Of a stretch of 64,000 nt of DNA, positions 1 through 7,523 are shown piece after piece. The number at the start of each line of letters is the position of its first letter. The first letter of the stretch is position 1. The notes beneath the pieces were generated by a model. It did not search any database and was not told where the DNA came from. It saw only the letters and a list, made by a program, of their open reading frames with translations. A program made the position numbers and the translations under genes. This DNA is from Rathayibacter sp. Leaf185 (GTDB lineage: Bacteria; Actinomycetota; Actinomycetes; Actinomycetales; Microbacteriaceae), in assembly GCF_001423885.1 (NCBI RefSeq), contig NZ_LMPP01000001.1, positions 533,542 through 597,541 of the forward strand, written 5' to 3'.

Positions 1-103
1 CCGCGGGGCGTCTCGCGTGCGTCAAGATCGAGTGCGCGCGATCCCCGAACGCGGATCCCCCTCCCACCCGATCATCCTCTCGACTCCGAACAGGAGGTGC
101 GTC

Positions 104-334
104 GTGGAGCGTTCCAGCGCCCGACCCCTAGATGTGGACGACGCCGTCGCCCTCGTCGCCGTCCTCGCCACCCTCGAGGCCCTCGTCTCGGCGGGCAGAC
201 TCCCCGAAGGCGATGTCGCCGTCCTCCGGCACAGCCTCGAGCTGGGCGCCGCCGTCCTGCCCGGTGCCGACAGCGACGAGCTCGTCGCCGCACTGGGCGC
301 TCTGAACGGGCGACTCCGTGACACGATCGCCTGA
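104..334 (+). CDS. hypothetical small protein, 76 aa
   Basis: I do not recognise this small acidic protein. The GTG at 104 is chosen because an AGGAGG ribosome-binding site lies at 92-97, six bases upstream; the in-frame ATG at 17 has no such site. The product is rich in Ala, Leu and Val, looks helical, and has no Cys, signal peptide or membrane segment. The next gene follows on the same strand after 114 bases, so the two could share a transcript. No function is proposed. Confidence 0.6.
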   Translation: MERSSARPLDVDDAVALVAVLATLEALVSAGRLPEGDVAVLRHSLELGAAVLPGADSDELVAALGALNGRLRDTIA

Positions 335-448
335 TCAGCCCGCCCGGCGACCGGTACTCTGGGCTGGCCCGCCGATGAGGGACAGTTCGGCACAGCCGAT
401 CGTCTCGCCGTCGCGCGGGCGGACGCCTGAGGCGGAGGGGGAGGAGCA

Positions 449-694
449 GTGATGAGCGGAGACCACTTCGTGCTCTCGACCGCGACTCCCTGGGACGACC
501 GCACCGAGACCATCGGCGTCTACGCCTCCGAGGCCTGGGCCCGCGAGGCGGCGACGACCTGGCTGCGCGACCCCGATCGCGAGGCGTTCCCCCGCTGCAT
601 CGTCGAGACGTGGAGCGGACCGAACCTGCTCGAGCGGTCCGTGATCGAGGGGATCGACGCCGAGGACGCGCCCGAGGACGTCCGCGCGGACTGA
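449..694 (+). CDS. hypothetical small protein, 81 aa
   Basis: Unrecognised acidic cytoplasmic protein. It can start at GTG 449 or ATG 452, and GAGGAG at 441-446 serves either. The composition (WDDRTE near residue 16, many Trp/Asp/Glu, acidic C-terminus EDAPEDVRAD) suggests a small soluble fold. There is no signal peptide, membrane helix or metal motif. Its end is 17 bases from the stop of the pentapeptide-repeat gene on the other strand, so the pair is convergent. Confidence 0.6.
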   Translation: MMSGDHFVLSTATPWDDRTETIGVYASEAWAREAATTWLRDPDREAFPRCIVETWSGPNLLERSVIEGIDAEDAPEDVRAD

Positions 695-711
695 CCTCGG
701 CGGTCGGGTGC

Positions 712-1551
712 TCAGCGCGTCCAGTGCGGAGGGCGGGAGAAGTCGCGCGGCAGCATCGTCGCCGCGTCGCCCCGGGTGCTCGAGACCTGCGACTGCGTCA
801 GGTAGATCGCCTCCGACAGATCAGCGCCCGAGACGTCGGCGTCGCGCAGGTCGGCCCCGAGCACGTCGCAGTCGCGCAGATCTGCGCCACGGAGGTCCGC
901 GGCGATCAGCAGCGCACCCCGGAGGTCGGCTCCGCGCAGGTCCGCTCCTCTGAGGCGCGCCGCGACGAGATCGGCGCCCGGGGCGAAGCGCTTGCGAGGA
1001 GCTCCACGACCCGCGCGCGCCGCCGCGCTGGCCGCGATCAGCGCCGGACGCGACGCCGCGTACTCCGCGTCGACGTCGAGGCCCAGAACGCCCGCCGCGT
1101 CCCGCAGCGTCAGGGCGTGCACTGCATCGAACCGCTGTCGCACGTTGCGCCGGAGCTCGGGGTCGACGCCGGGCAGCGCGAGGGCCACATCGAGGTACCA
1201 GAGCAGCTCGTGCAGTCGCCGCATCAGTGGGAACACCGCGAACATCTGCGCCCGGACCGCGTCGTCACCGCGCCACGACACGCCTCCGAAGGTCTGCAGG
1301 GAGACCTTCTGGCCCGCGCCGAAGCAGTCGAAGACGGTGCAGCCCACGAAGCCCTCGGGGCGCAGGCGGCGATGGATCGTGCAGGAGTCCTCCGCGTCGA
1401 GGTTCGTGCACGGGTCGCCCGCGCGCTTGTCGACCGGGAAGTCGGCCGAGCGGGCGAACGCGAGCGCGACGCAGCACAGGGCGAAGCAGTTCGCGCAGTC
1501 GGCGCCGAGATCCTCGCGCCGACCGAGCTCGACCCTGGTGCGTGACGACAT
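712..1551 (-). CDS. pentapeptide repeat protein with Cys-rich N-terminus, 279 aa
   Basis: The C-terminal part (about residues 190-255) has the A(D/N)LxX spacing of pentapeptide repeats, for example RGADLRGADLRGALL and GADLRDADVSGADLS, which fold as a right-handed quadrilateral beta-helix. The first 80 residues hold seven or more cysteines (CANCFALCC, CTIH, CTVFDC), suggesting bound metal or disulfides. Between them is a helical stretch of about 100 residues. Pentapeptide proteins can mimic DNA or act as scaffolds; the role here is unknown. It shares the strand with the downstream-numbered membrane gene but is separated from it by 30 bases. Confidence 0.8.
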   Translation of the reverse strand: MSSRTRVELGRREDLGADCANCFALCCVALAFARSADFPVDKRAGDPCTNLDAEDSCTIHRRLRPEGFVGCTVFDCFGAGQKVSLQTFGGVSWRGDDAVRAQMFAVFPLMRRLHELLWYLDVALALPGVDPELRRNVRQRFDAVHALTLRDAAGVLGLDVDAEYAASRPALIAASAAARAGRGAPRKRFAPGADLVAARLRGADLRGADLRGALLIAADLRGADLRDCDVLGADLRDADVSGADLSEAIYLTQSQVSSTRGDAATMLPRDFSRPPHWTR

Positions 1552-1581
1552 GGTGTCCGAGCCTACGCGCGCGCGTGCACG

Positions 1582-2109
1582 TCAGTGCGCGAGCGCCAAC
1601 ACCCCGACGACGAGCGCGCCGAGGCCGACGAGGCCGAGCAGCGAGACGAGGCTCCGACGCCAGCCGAGCCCCGACCGGGCGACCGCGATCAGGGCGATGC
1701 CCGCGAGCGTCGCGACGTAGACGCCGACCCCGATCCACAGGGCGGTCTGGTCATCGAGCCAGCCGAGCACGGCGGCCAACAGGGCGAAGACGGGCACGGA
1801 GGCGGAGGCCAGCGCGCCGGCCGCGATCCGCAGCATCGTGCGCGCCTCCGCGGCCGAGGGAGTCGCGGCATGGGTGACCTGGTGGGCGATCACCTCGGCG
1901 ACGAAGCCGGCCGCCGAGATGCCCACGATCGAGACGACGAGGCTCCGCAGCGCGTGCGCCGCGTCGGGCTCGTCGCCGACCGCGTAGATCATCACGACGG
2001 CGAGACCCGTGAAGGCGGCGTAGACCCGCTCCTTGAGGGCCCGGGCGATCTGGTCGAGAGGGACCCGGGAGTCGGCGAGCCGGCGCGACGCCGGGCCGCC
2101 CTCACGCAC
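1582..2109 (-). CDS. integral membrane protein, 175 aa
   Basis: No family is recognised with confidence. After a basic N-terminus (about 30 residues) there are four to five hydrophobic segments, near residues 32-45, 58-75, 92-118, 122-142 and 152-173. The annotated GTG start at 2109 has no convincing Shine-Dalgarno, so a later start is possible. It begins 15 bases after the deoC stop on the same strand, so it is probably the second gene of a deoC transcript. Confidence 0.55.
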   Translation of the reverse strand: MREGGPASRRLADSRVPLDQIARALKERVYAAFTGLAVVMIYAVGDEPDAAHALRSLVVSIVGISAAGFVAEVIAHQVTHAATPSAAEARTMLRIAAGALASASVPVFALLAAVLGWLDDQTALWIGVGVYVATLAGIALIAVARSGLGWRRSLVSLLGLVGLGALVVGVLALAH

Positions 2110-2124
2110 GTCGGGCCGCGGGCA

Positions 2125-2847
2125 TCAGTAGGAGGCGGCGTCGACGCGAGCGGCGGAGGAGTCGCCCGAGAGCCGCGCGGAGAGGTCGCCGAGGATCGTG
2201 GCCGAGCCGCTCGTGCCGAAGCGGGTCACGCCGAGCGCACGGTAGGCGAGGAGAGTGTCGAGATCGCGGACGCCTCCGGAGGCCTTCACCTCGACGGCCT
2301 CGGACACCGCGCCGCGCATCAGCCGCAGGTCGTGCTCGTTGGCGCCGCCGCCCGCGAAGCCCGTCGCGGTCTTGACGAAGTCGGCGCCGGCGCGCTCGGA
2401 CGCCTCGCTGCCCGCGACGATCTGCTCGTCGTCGAGGAAGCTCGTCTCGAGGATCACCTTGACGACGTGACCGTCGGCGGCGTCGACCACTGCGCGGATG
2501 TCGTCCTCGACGTCCTGGAGCAGGCCGCTGCGCAGGCGGCCGATGTTGACGACCATGTCGAGCTCGGAGGCGCCGTCGGCGAGAGCCTGACGCGACTCCG
2601 CGACCTTGGCCGCCGTCGAGGTGGTGCCGTGCGGGAAGCCGATGACGGTGCCGACGAGGACGCCGGAGCCCTCGAGGCGGGCGACGGCGTGCGCGATGTC
2701 GGAGGGGCGGACGCACACACTGAAGACGCCCGACGCGCGCGCCTCGTCGAGCTGCGCGTCGACCTCGGCGCGGGTGAGCTCGGGCTTGAGGATCGCGTGG
2801 TCGATGAGCGCCGCGATCTCGGCGACACTCGGAAGGCTGCTTGTCAT
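2125..2847 (-). CDS. deoC: deoxyribose-phosphate aldolase
   Basis: Class I aldolase that reversibly splits 2-deoxyribose 5-phosphate into acetaldehyde and glyceraldehyde 3-phosphate in cytoplasmic deoxynucleoside catabolism. The 240-residue length fits the bacterial family. Key residues are visible: Asp97 in ELDMVVNIG, Lys130 in VVKVILET, the Schiff-base Lys159 in ADFVKTATGF, and Lys188 in VEVKASGGVR. The ATG at 2847 follows a TAAAAT -10 box by only six bases, which suggests a leaderless mRNA. A membrane-protein gene follows after 15 bases. Confidence 0.95.
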   Translation of the reverse strand: MTSSLPSVAEIAALIDHAILKPELTRAEVDAQLDEARASGVFSVCVRPSDIAHAVARLEGSGVLVGTVIGFPHGTTSTAAKVAESRQALADGASELDMVVNIGRLRSGLLQDVEDDIRAVVDAADGHVVKVILETSFLDDEQIVAGSEASERAGADFVKTATGFAGGGANEHDLRLMRGAVSEAVEVKASGGVRDLDTLLAYRALGVTRFGTSGSATILGDLSARLSGDSSAARVDAASY

Positions 2848-2853
2848 GCCCCC

Positions 2854-2859
2854 ATTTTA
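2854..2859 (-). promoter_or_regulatory. -10 element for leaderless deoC
   Basis: TAAAAT on the minus strand ends six to seven bases before the deoC ATG, placing transcription start at or next to the start codon. No strong -35 is visible. There is no Shine-Dalgarno between it and the ATG. Leaderless genes are common in actinobacteria. Confidence 0.45.
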
Positions 2860-3064
2860 CGCGGGGCGCAGGCGCCTCCCCTGCGGGCGGAGATGGATCT
2901 CGATCCGCCCTCTGGGAGGGCTGCGGTCTCGATCAGCAGGCAGGCGGCAGCTCCCCTCCGATCCGTCACGAACGGCCCCCTGAGCCGAGCCGGGGCAGCC
3001 ATCCGCGACGACTCGATCCTCAGGAGCGTGGACCGCACGAGGGAACCCCGAGCGCATCGTCGAA
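2860..3064. other. non-coding spacer upstream of deoC
   Basis: About 200 bases with no supported gene. Short reading frames exist on both strands, but they lack ribosome-binding sites and continue through the tandem repeat next door. It separates the deoC promoter from the 75-bp repeat pair. Nothing else is recognised. Confidence 0.4.
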
Positions 3065-3139
3065 TCGCGTGCCAAGCGATTCGACGGAGCGGACGCAACA
3101 CGCTCTGCGGAAATCGGCCGCCTCGACAAGCCGACTGCG
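3065..3139 (+). repeat. 75-bp tandem direct repeat, copy 1
   Basis: Identical over 75 bases to 3179-3253, with a period of 114 bases. The left end can fold (CGAATCGC at 3061-3068 with GCGATTCG at 3076-3083). It is followed by a perfect 9-bp hairpin (3141-3149 with 3157-3165) around an ACGGGGA loop. Strand is arbitrary. Not coding as far as I can tell. Confidence 0.9.
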
Positions 3140-3178
3140 AGAGAGGGCGACGGGGACGCCCTCTCGGAAAAGCATCGA

Positions 3179-3253
3179 TCGCGTGCCAAGCGATTCGACG
3201 GAGCGGACGCAACACGCTCTGCGGAAATCGGCCGCCTCGACAAGCCGACTGCG
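3179..3253 (+). repeat. 75-bp tandem direct repeat, copy 2
   Basis: Second identical copy, followed by a perfect 10-bp hairpin (3254-3263 with 3271-3280) around a GCGGGGA loop. The stem sequence differs from that of copy 1 while pairing and loop type are kept, so the two units vary in a compensatory way. The rpsN-operon terminator lies eight bases beyond. Confidence 0.9.
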
Positions 3254-3287
3254 GCAAGGGGCGGCGGGGACGCCCCTTGCACGGGAA

Positions 3288-3327
3288 CGCCGAAGGCCCC
3301 GGATCGCTAGATCCGGGGCCTTCGGCG
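3288..3327. terminator. strong bidirectional hairpin after rpsN
   Basis: Perfect 18-bp inverted repeat (3288-3305 with 3310-3327) with a GCTA loop, GC-rich at the base. It lies 41 bases past the rpsN stop and has no U-tract on either side, as is usual for actinobacterial terminators. A second 9-bp hairpin, 3345-3353 with 3361-3369, reaches the rpsN stop codon. Confidence 0.8.
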
Positions 3328-3368
3328 TGAGCGCTGCGGCACTGGTCAGCAGCGCTGCGCGCTGCTGA

Positions 3369-3674
3369 CTACCAGCTCGACTTGGTGATGCCGGGCAGCT
3401 CGCCGCGGTGGGCCATGTCACGGAAGCGGACACGCGAGATGCCGAACTTCGAGAGGTTGCCGCGGGGGCGGCCGTCGACGGCGTCGCGCGAGCGGACGCG
3501 GACGGGCGACGCGTTGCGGGGGAGCTTCTGGAGGCCGACGCGGGCCTCCTCGCGGCTCTCGTCGGTCCCGGCCGGGTCGACGAGGGCCTTCTTCAGCTCG
3601 AGGCGCTTGGCCGCGTAACGGTCGACGACGATCTTTCGCTGCTCATTGCGGGCGATCTTGCTCTTCTTAGCCAT
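3369..3674 (-). CDS. rpsN: 30S ribosomal protein S14, Cys-free long form
   Basis: S14 of the small subunit head, 101 residues, starting [10 protein letters not shown] and ending GITKSSW. This is the long form that lacks the four zinc-ribbon cysteines of the 61-residue form; no Cys is present. The basic [14 protein letters not shown] segment near residue 60 is typical. It is last in the rpmB-rpmG-rpsN operon, two bases after the rpmG stop. The long zinc-independent form replaces the zinc form under zinc limitation in species that have both. Confidence 0.95.
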   Translation of the reverse strand: MAKKSKIARNEQRKIVVDRYAAKRLELKKALVDPAGTDESREEARVGLQKLPRNASPVRVRSRDAVDGRPRGNLSKFGISRVRFRDMAHRGELPGITKSSW

Positions 3675-3676
3675 AC

Positions 3677-3844
3677 TTAGCGCTCCTCGCGGAAGTCGAC
3701 GTGCTTGCGCACTACGGGGTCGTACTTCTTGAGCACGAGACGGTCGGGGTCGTTGCGACGGTTCTTCTTGGTCACGTAGGTGTAACCGGTTCCTGCCGTC
3801 GAACGGAGCTTGATGATCGGTCGGACGTCCTGCTGCTTGGCCAT
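3677..3844 (-). CDS. rpmG: 50S ribosomal protein L33, Cys-free form
   Basis: L33 of the large subunit, 55 residues: [10 protein letters not shown] start, [11 protein letters not shown] in the middle, [15 protein letters not shown] end. The two CxxC pairs of zinc-type L33 are absent. Its ATG overlaps the rpmB stop by one base (TAATG), indicating translational coupling. It is short, but the sequence match to the family is unambiguous over its length. Confidence 0.95.
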   Translation of the reverse strand: MAKQQDVRPIIKLRSTAGTGYTYVTKKNRRNDPDRLVLKKYDPVVRKHVDFREER

Positions 3845-4080
3845 TAGATCTTCACCCCGCGAGCGAGAACATCCTTGACGACGGACTCGATGCCACGGGC
3901 GTCGATGACCTTGATGCCCTTGGCCGACAGCGTCAGAGTGACGTTACGGCGCAGCGAGGGGACGTAGTACGTCTTCTTCTGCACGTTCGGGTCGAAGCGG
4001 CGCTTGGTGCGCCGGTGCGAGTGCGAGATGGCGTGCCCGAAGCCGGGAACGGCTCCGGTCACCTGGCAGACTGCTGCCAT
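3844..4080 (-). CDS. rpmB: 50S ribosomal protein L28
   Basis: L28 of the large subunit, 78 residues, beginning MAAVCQVTG and carrying [14 protein letters not shown]. The ATG at 4080 is preferred over an upstream in-frame ATG at 4092 because GGAGGA lies just before it and L28 usually starts M(A/S)xVC. There is only a single Cys, so no zinc ribbon. First gene of the rpmB-rpmG-rpsN operon. A promoter and about 140 bases of leader with alternative hairpins lie upstream. I saw no TGAxAATGATTxTCA-like Zur box. Confidence 0.95.
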   Translation of the reverse strand: MAAVCQVTGAVPGFGHAISHSHRRTKRRFDPNVQKKTYYVPSLRRNVTLTLSAKGIKVIDARGIESVVKDVLARGVKI

Positions 4081-4191
4081 GGTTTCCTCCATGTGTGGTT
4101 ACCGTGGGCCACGCGGAAGCTCCGCCCGACCCACCCAAGGTCACTTGTCGGCGCACCGCCCGCCGGCGACGAGGATCCCGTCGCGTGGGCA

Positions 4192-4217
4192 GCACGCAAG
4201 CGCGTGCAGATGCACGC
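4192..4217 (-). promoter_or_regulatory. mutually exclusive hairpins in the rpmB leader
   Basis: Read on the minus strand, three 6-base segments alternate as GCGTGC, GCACGC, GCGTGC. The middle one can pair with either neighbour: a 7-bp stem with a 2-base loop, or a 6-bp stem with a 4-base loop. Both pairings cannot form together. The block lies right after the predicted transcription start. Confidence 0.4.
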
Positions 4218-4226
4218 AACCTGAGT

Positions 4227-4255
4227 AGCTTAGGCGAGCGCCGACCCGGCCGCAA
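4227..4255 (-). promoter_or_regulatory. promoter of rpmB-rpmG-rpsN
   Basis: TTGCGG (4255-4250) and TAAGCT (4232-4227) on the minus strand with 17-base spacing. The predicted start is near 4219, giving a leader of about 140 bases before the rpmB ATG. Confidence 0.5.
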
Positions 4256-4336
4256 GGATCGCCGCCTCCGCCGGCGTCATCGCTGCTACGGTCGCGAGTG
4301 GCGCCCGGGGGGCACCTGCGCCTCGAGGGGGACACC

Positions 4337-5149
4337 GTGGACCGGATGAGGCGGCGCGCGCTGCTGCTGGGGCTCGCCTCCGCCGCTGTGACACTGACCG
4401 GGTGCACGCCGCAGCCGGTCACGGCCACGCCGACGATCACGCCGACCCCGACCCCGACAGCCACTCCCCCTCCCCCGCCGCGCCCGACGCCCTCGATCAC
4501 CGCGGCCGCCGCGCCGGTCCGGGTCCGCGTGCCCCTGCCCGAGGGGACGATCACCGAGCTCCCCGGCGACGGGAACCTGCTCGCGTGGACCGTCGACGAC
4601 GGCTCGGACACCGAGGTGGTGGCCGCCTACGCGCAGTTCGCGAAGGACACCGGGACGCGGCTGACGTTCTTCCTCAACGGCCAGTACGACTCCTGGACCG
4701 TGAACGCGCCCGCGCTCGCGCCACTGGTCGAGTCGGGTCAGGTGCAGCTCGCGAACCACACCTGGTCGCACGCCGACCTCACGACGCTCTCGACCGAGGG
4801 GATTCAGGAGGAGCTCGGCCGCAACGGCGACTTCATCCGCGCGACCTACGGGGTGGAGGCCGCGCCGTTCTACCGACCGCCGTTCGGCTACACCGACCCC
4901 GCCAGCCGGGCCGCCGCCGCGGGGATCGGCTACACGGCCACGACGCTCTGGTACGGGTCGCTGTCGGATTCGGGGCGCATCACGCCGGAGCAGGTGCTCG
5001 ACTTCGCCGACCAGTGGTTCCTGCCGCAGCACGTCGTGATCGGGCACGCGAACTTCGACCCGGTGACGCAGGTCTACGCGCAGCTGGTCGACATCCTCCG
5101 CTCGCGCTCGCTCGAGACCGTGACCCTGCGCGACGTCTTCGCCGTCTGA
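4337..5149 (+). CDS. polysaccharide deacetylase (NodB-like) lipoprotein
   Basis: Carbohydrate esterase family 4-type deacetylase, likely acting outside the cell on N- or O-acetylated glycans such as peptidoglycan or chitin. GTG 4337 follows GAGGGGGA; the protein is then 270 residues. A basic N-terminus and hydrophobic stretch end in the lipobox LTGC, followed by a Thr/Pro-rich linker of about 35 residues. The catalytic motifs are present: TVDDGSDTE (Asp-Asp), HTWSHADL (HxxxH metal ligands) and RPPFGY. It diverges from rpmB and is followed by a dispersed palindrome. Confidence 0.85.
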   Translation: MDRMRRRALLLGLASAAVTLTGCTPQPVTATPTITPTPTPTATPPPPPRPTPSITAAAAPVRVRVPLPEGTITELPGDGNLLAWTVDDGSDTEVVAAYAQFAKDTGTRLTFFLNGQYDSWTVNAPALAPLVESGQVQLANHTWSHADLTTLSTEGIQEELGRNGDFIRATYGVEAAPFYRPPFGYTDPASRAAAAGIGYTATTLWYGSLSDSGRITPEQVLDFADQWFLPQHVVIGHANFDPVTQVYAQLVDILRSRSLETVTLRDVFAV

Positions 5150-5156
5150 CCCGGTC

Positions 5157-5217
5157 CGCGAGATGCCTCTTCGGTACACGTTCGTCGGCGTGTCGCGTAC
5201 ACAAGTGGCATCTCGCG
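5157..5217 (+). repeat. dispersed palindromic element, copy A
   Basis: Imperfect inverted repeat with perfect outer arms CGCGAGATGCC / GGCATCTCGCG. The interior matches copy C (48826-48888) closely in the same orientation and copy B (19412-19468) in the opposite one. It lies between the convergent 3' ends of the deacetylase and the broken lysG gene. Confidence 0.8.
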
Positions 5218-5242
5218 CAGGCCGCGGGCGGGGCGCACCCGA

Positions 5243-6120
5243 TCAGCGGAGGGTCGCGCGGGCGGCGGCGGTGATCGCGGCGGCGACGCGCTCGAGGCTG
5301 GGGGTGCGCAGCGCCCACTGCTGCCAGTGGAGGGGGACGTCGACGGGCGCGCCGCCGAGCGCGACGAGGCCCGGCGCGCCGACCGGCGCCTGCAGCTCGG
5401 GCAGCATCCCCCAGCCGAGGCCGAGCCGGACGGCCGCCTCGAAGTCGGTCGACCCGGGCACCCGGTGCTGCGGGGGCCGCGCTTCGACTCCGCGCGAGTG
5501 CAGGAACCGCTCCTGCAGCCGGTCCTTCTCGTCGAAGACGACCGCCGGGGCGCGGTCGAGGGCGCCGAGGTCTCCGGAGGGGAACCACCGGTCGGCGAAC
5601 CCGGGCGCCGCCATCGCGCGGTACCGCATCACTCCGAGGGCGCGACGGTGCAGCCGAGCACCGCCTCCGCCTCGGCGGTGACGGCCGCGAGCACCGTGCC
5701 GTCGCGGAGGAACGCGGTCGTGTGCTCCTGATCCTCGCGGTGCAGCTCGAAGACGACGTCGGGCACGCCCGCGAGCGCCGGCAGCACCCACGTCGCGAGC
5801 GAGTCGGCGTTCACCGCGAGCGGCACGACGACCGGCCCGGAGGTGTCGACCTCGTCGCCGCCGAGCGCGCGCACCGCGTCGTCGGCGAGCAGCTCGATCT
5901 GGCGGGCGAGGCGGAGGAGCCCGGCACCGGCCTCCGTCGCCACGACCGGCCGCGACCGCACGAGCAGCACACGGCCCGCGGCCGACTCGAGCGCTTTGAT
6001 GCGCTGGCTGAGCGCCGAGGGAGTGATGTGCAGGGCGCGGGCGGCTGCATCGAAGGAGCCGTGCCGCACGGCGGCGGCGAGCGCACGCAGGCGCGAGAGG
6101 TCGAGATCGTCGGTCAGCAT
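5243..6120 (-). pseudogene. lysG: LysG/ArgP-type LysR regulator, frameshifted
   Basis: LysR-family activator of the lysine/arginine exporter. The first frame from ATG 6120 carries the HTH (DLSRLRALAAAVRHGSFDAA, SALSQRIKALE) and half of the effector domain, then stops at 5629. The other frame continues the effector domain from LGVMRYRAMAAPG to the stop at 5243. Joined at about 5634-5640 the product would be about 295 residues, the normal family length. One base appears missing in the GCGCCCTCGG run, where the family reads ...APLGVMRY. It diverges from lysE. A sequencing error is the alternative explanation. Confidence 0.8.
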
Positions 6121-6134
6121 CAGTTCGGCTTACG

Positions 6135-6166
6135 GTACTGAAGGAGCATGAGCTGGTCTACAGTAC
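6135..6166. promoter_or_regulatory. lysG-lysE intergenic operator candidate
   Basis: Arms GTACTG (6135-6140) and CAGTAC (6161-6166) are perfect inverted repeats 20 bases apart in the 68-base gap between divergent lysG and lysE. A TACAGT -10 for lysE overlaps the right arm. LysR regulators of exporters usually bind such a site. Confidence 0.4.
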
Positions 6167-6188
6167 GCGGCACCCGTACCGTCGAGCC

Positions 6189-6797
6189 GTGTCCTCCCTC
6201 CTCGCCGCCGCCTCCGGTCTCGGCTTCGGCCTCTCGCTCATCGTCGCGATCGGCGCCCAGAACGCCTTCGTCCTGCGGCAGGGGCTGCGCCGCGAGCACG
6301 TCCTCGCGGTCGTCGCGATCTGCGCGCTGGCCGACGCGGCGCTGATCGTCGTCGGTATCGCGGGGATCGGCGCGGTGCTCGAGTCGGCGCCCTGGCTCCT
6401 CGTCGTCATCCGCTGGGGCGGGATCCTCTTCCTCCTGGCCTACGCCTTCCTCGCGGCGAAGCGGGCACTGAGGCCCGGGACCCTCGAGGGCGACCCGGCC
6501 GGCGCCTCCACGTCGCTGCGCACTGCCGTCGGGACCTGCCTGGCACTGACGCTGCTGAACCCGCACGTGTACCTCGACACGGTCGTGCTGCTCGGATCGG
6601 TCGCGAACACGCACGGTGACGAGCGCTGGTGGTTCGGCGCGGGGGCGGCGCTGGGCAGCGTGCTCTGGTTCACGGCGCTGGGGGTCGGGGCACGGGCGCT
6701 GCGCCCGCTGTTCCGGAGCCGCGGGGCGTGGCGGGTGCTCGACGCGGGGGTGGCCGTGGTGATGGTGGTGCTGGCGGTGTCGCTCGCGCTGAGCTGA
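6189..6797 (+). CDS. lysE: L-lysine/arginine exporter
   Basis: LysE-family inner-membrane exporter for basic amino acids, 202 residues with about six hydrophobic segments. The family signature is clear: SLIVAIGAQNAFVLRQG near residue 17 and LTLLNPHVYLDTVVLLG near residue 120. The GTG at 6189 is the only start that keeps the first helix. The divergent neighbour is its usual LysR regulator, here frameshifted, so induction by lysine or arginine may be lost. The gene ends at a hairpin shared with the converging membrane gene. Confidence 0.93.
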   Translation: MSSLLAAASGLGFGLSLIVAIGAQNAFVLRQGLRREHVLAVVAICALADAALIVVGIAGIGAVLESAPWLLVVIRWGGILFLLAYAFLAAKRALRPGTLEGDPAGASTSLRTAVGTCLALTLLNPHVYLDTVVLLGSVANTHGDERWWFGAGAALGSVLWFTALGVGARALRPLFRSRGAWRVLDAGVAVVMVVLAVSLALS

Positions 6798-6804
6798 CGG
6801 CCCA

Positions 6805-6819
6805 CGGGGCTCAGCCCCG
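6805..6819. terminator. hairpin between convergent lysE and a membrane gene
   Basis: CGGGGC, TCA, GCCCCG: a perfect 6-bp stem with a 3-base loop. The TCA loop is the stop codon of the minus-strand membrane gene. Serves both directions. Confidence 0.5.
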
Positions 6820-7428
6820 CAGAGACCGGCCTGTGAGGAACCAGACGAGTCCGACCGCGACCAGCGACGCCGTCTCGGCGACGGAGGCGATCGCGTACAG
6901 CGCGAGCAGCAGCTCCTGCGCGGGGACCTCGACGACGAATCCCGGGATCGACGTGACGACCCCGCCGAGCAGATGGACGGCGAGCGCCACGATCGCGACG
7001 ACGACCGCAGGACGCGGGACGGAACGGGAGGCGGCGAGCGCCGCGAGCCCGAGGGCCGCCGCGACGACGGACAGCGCGAGGATCACCCCCGACAGCACGG
7101 ACGAGCCGACCATGATGCCCAGCGATCCGCTCGCCGGAGTGGCCAGCCGGACGACGGGGCCGAGCACCAGCAGCACGGCGAACGCCAGGAAGGCAGCGCG
7201 GCCGCGACGGCCGACCAGGCCGCCCTCGACGTCGACGCCCCGCGCCGAGACGACCGCGGCGGAACCGAGGAGCCCGGCGAGCAGGATCGGCGCGACGCGG
7301 CCGACGCCGACGATGCCCAGCGGCGCGAACCAGAGCGTGATCTGGAGGAGTCCCGCGGCACCCACGAGGATCCCTGCGAGCCGCAGCGTCGCTCCGCGCG
7401 AAGGGGCGGACGGTCGGACGGCGGTCAT
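6811..7428 (-). CDS. integral membrane protein, 205 aa
   Basis: Unrecognised multi-pass membrane protein. ATG 7428 is preferred over 7524 because GAGGGGAT lies 6 bases upstream and because the longer form would run into the ytrA-type regulator's operator. Six or seven hydrophobic segments are visible from residue 16 to 195 (for example ILVGAAGLLQITLWFAPLGI and VVVAIVALAVHLLGGVV). No catalytic motif is seen. It diverges from the GntR-family gene. Confidence 0.6.
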   Translation of the reverse strand: MTAVRPSAPSRGATLRLAGILVGAAGLLQITLWFAPLGIVGVGRVAPILLAGLLGSAAVVSARGVDVEGGLVGRRGRAAFLAFAVLLVLGPVVRLATPASGSLGIMVGSSVLSGVILALSVVAAALGLAALAASRSVPRPAVVVAIVALAVHLLGGVVTSIPGFVVEVPAQELLLALYAIASVAETASLVAVGLVWFLTGRSLRG

Positions 7429-7501
7429 GCGGATCCCCTCCCCCGGGGTTTCCCGCCACGCTACCCGACACCCGTCGATCCAGGCATGCTCCTGAACCGA
7501 T

Positions 7502-7523
7502 TGTTCTACTAACATTACGAACA
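7502..7523. promoter_or_regulatory. operator of the YtrA-type regulator
   Basis: TGTTC (7502-7506) and GAACA (7519-7523) form an inverted repeat that brackets a TAACAT -10 (7510-7515) and touches the regulator's ATG. This suggests autorepression and a leaderless transcript. Confidence 0.5.

Noticed and set aside
3065..3253. CRISPR array
   Set aside because: Only two 75-bp units with a structured, not unique, spacer and no cas genes.
2844..3257. protein-coding frames crossing the 75-bp repeats
   Set aside because: Frames exist on both strands, but none has a ribosome-binding site and the repeats show hairpin constraint rather than codon constraint.
4081..4260. Zur box before rpmB
   Set aside because: Looked for TGAxAATGATTxTCA-like palindromes and saw none; the only palindromes are the GCGTGC/GCACGC hairpins.
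5163..5681. gene beginning inside palindrome copy A
   Set aside because: All three palindromes give an MPLRY-like frame by virtue of shared sequence; the frames diverge at once and run antisense to real genes.
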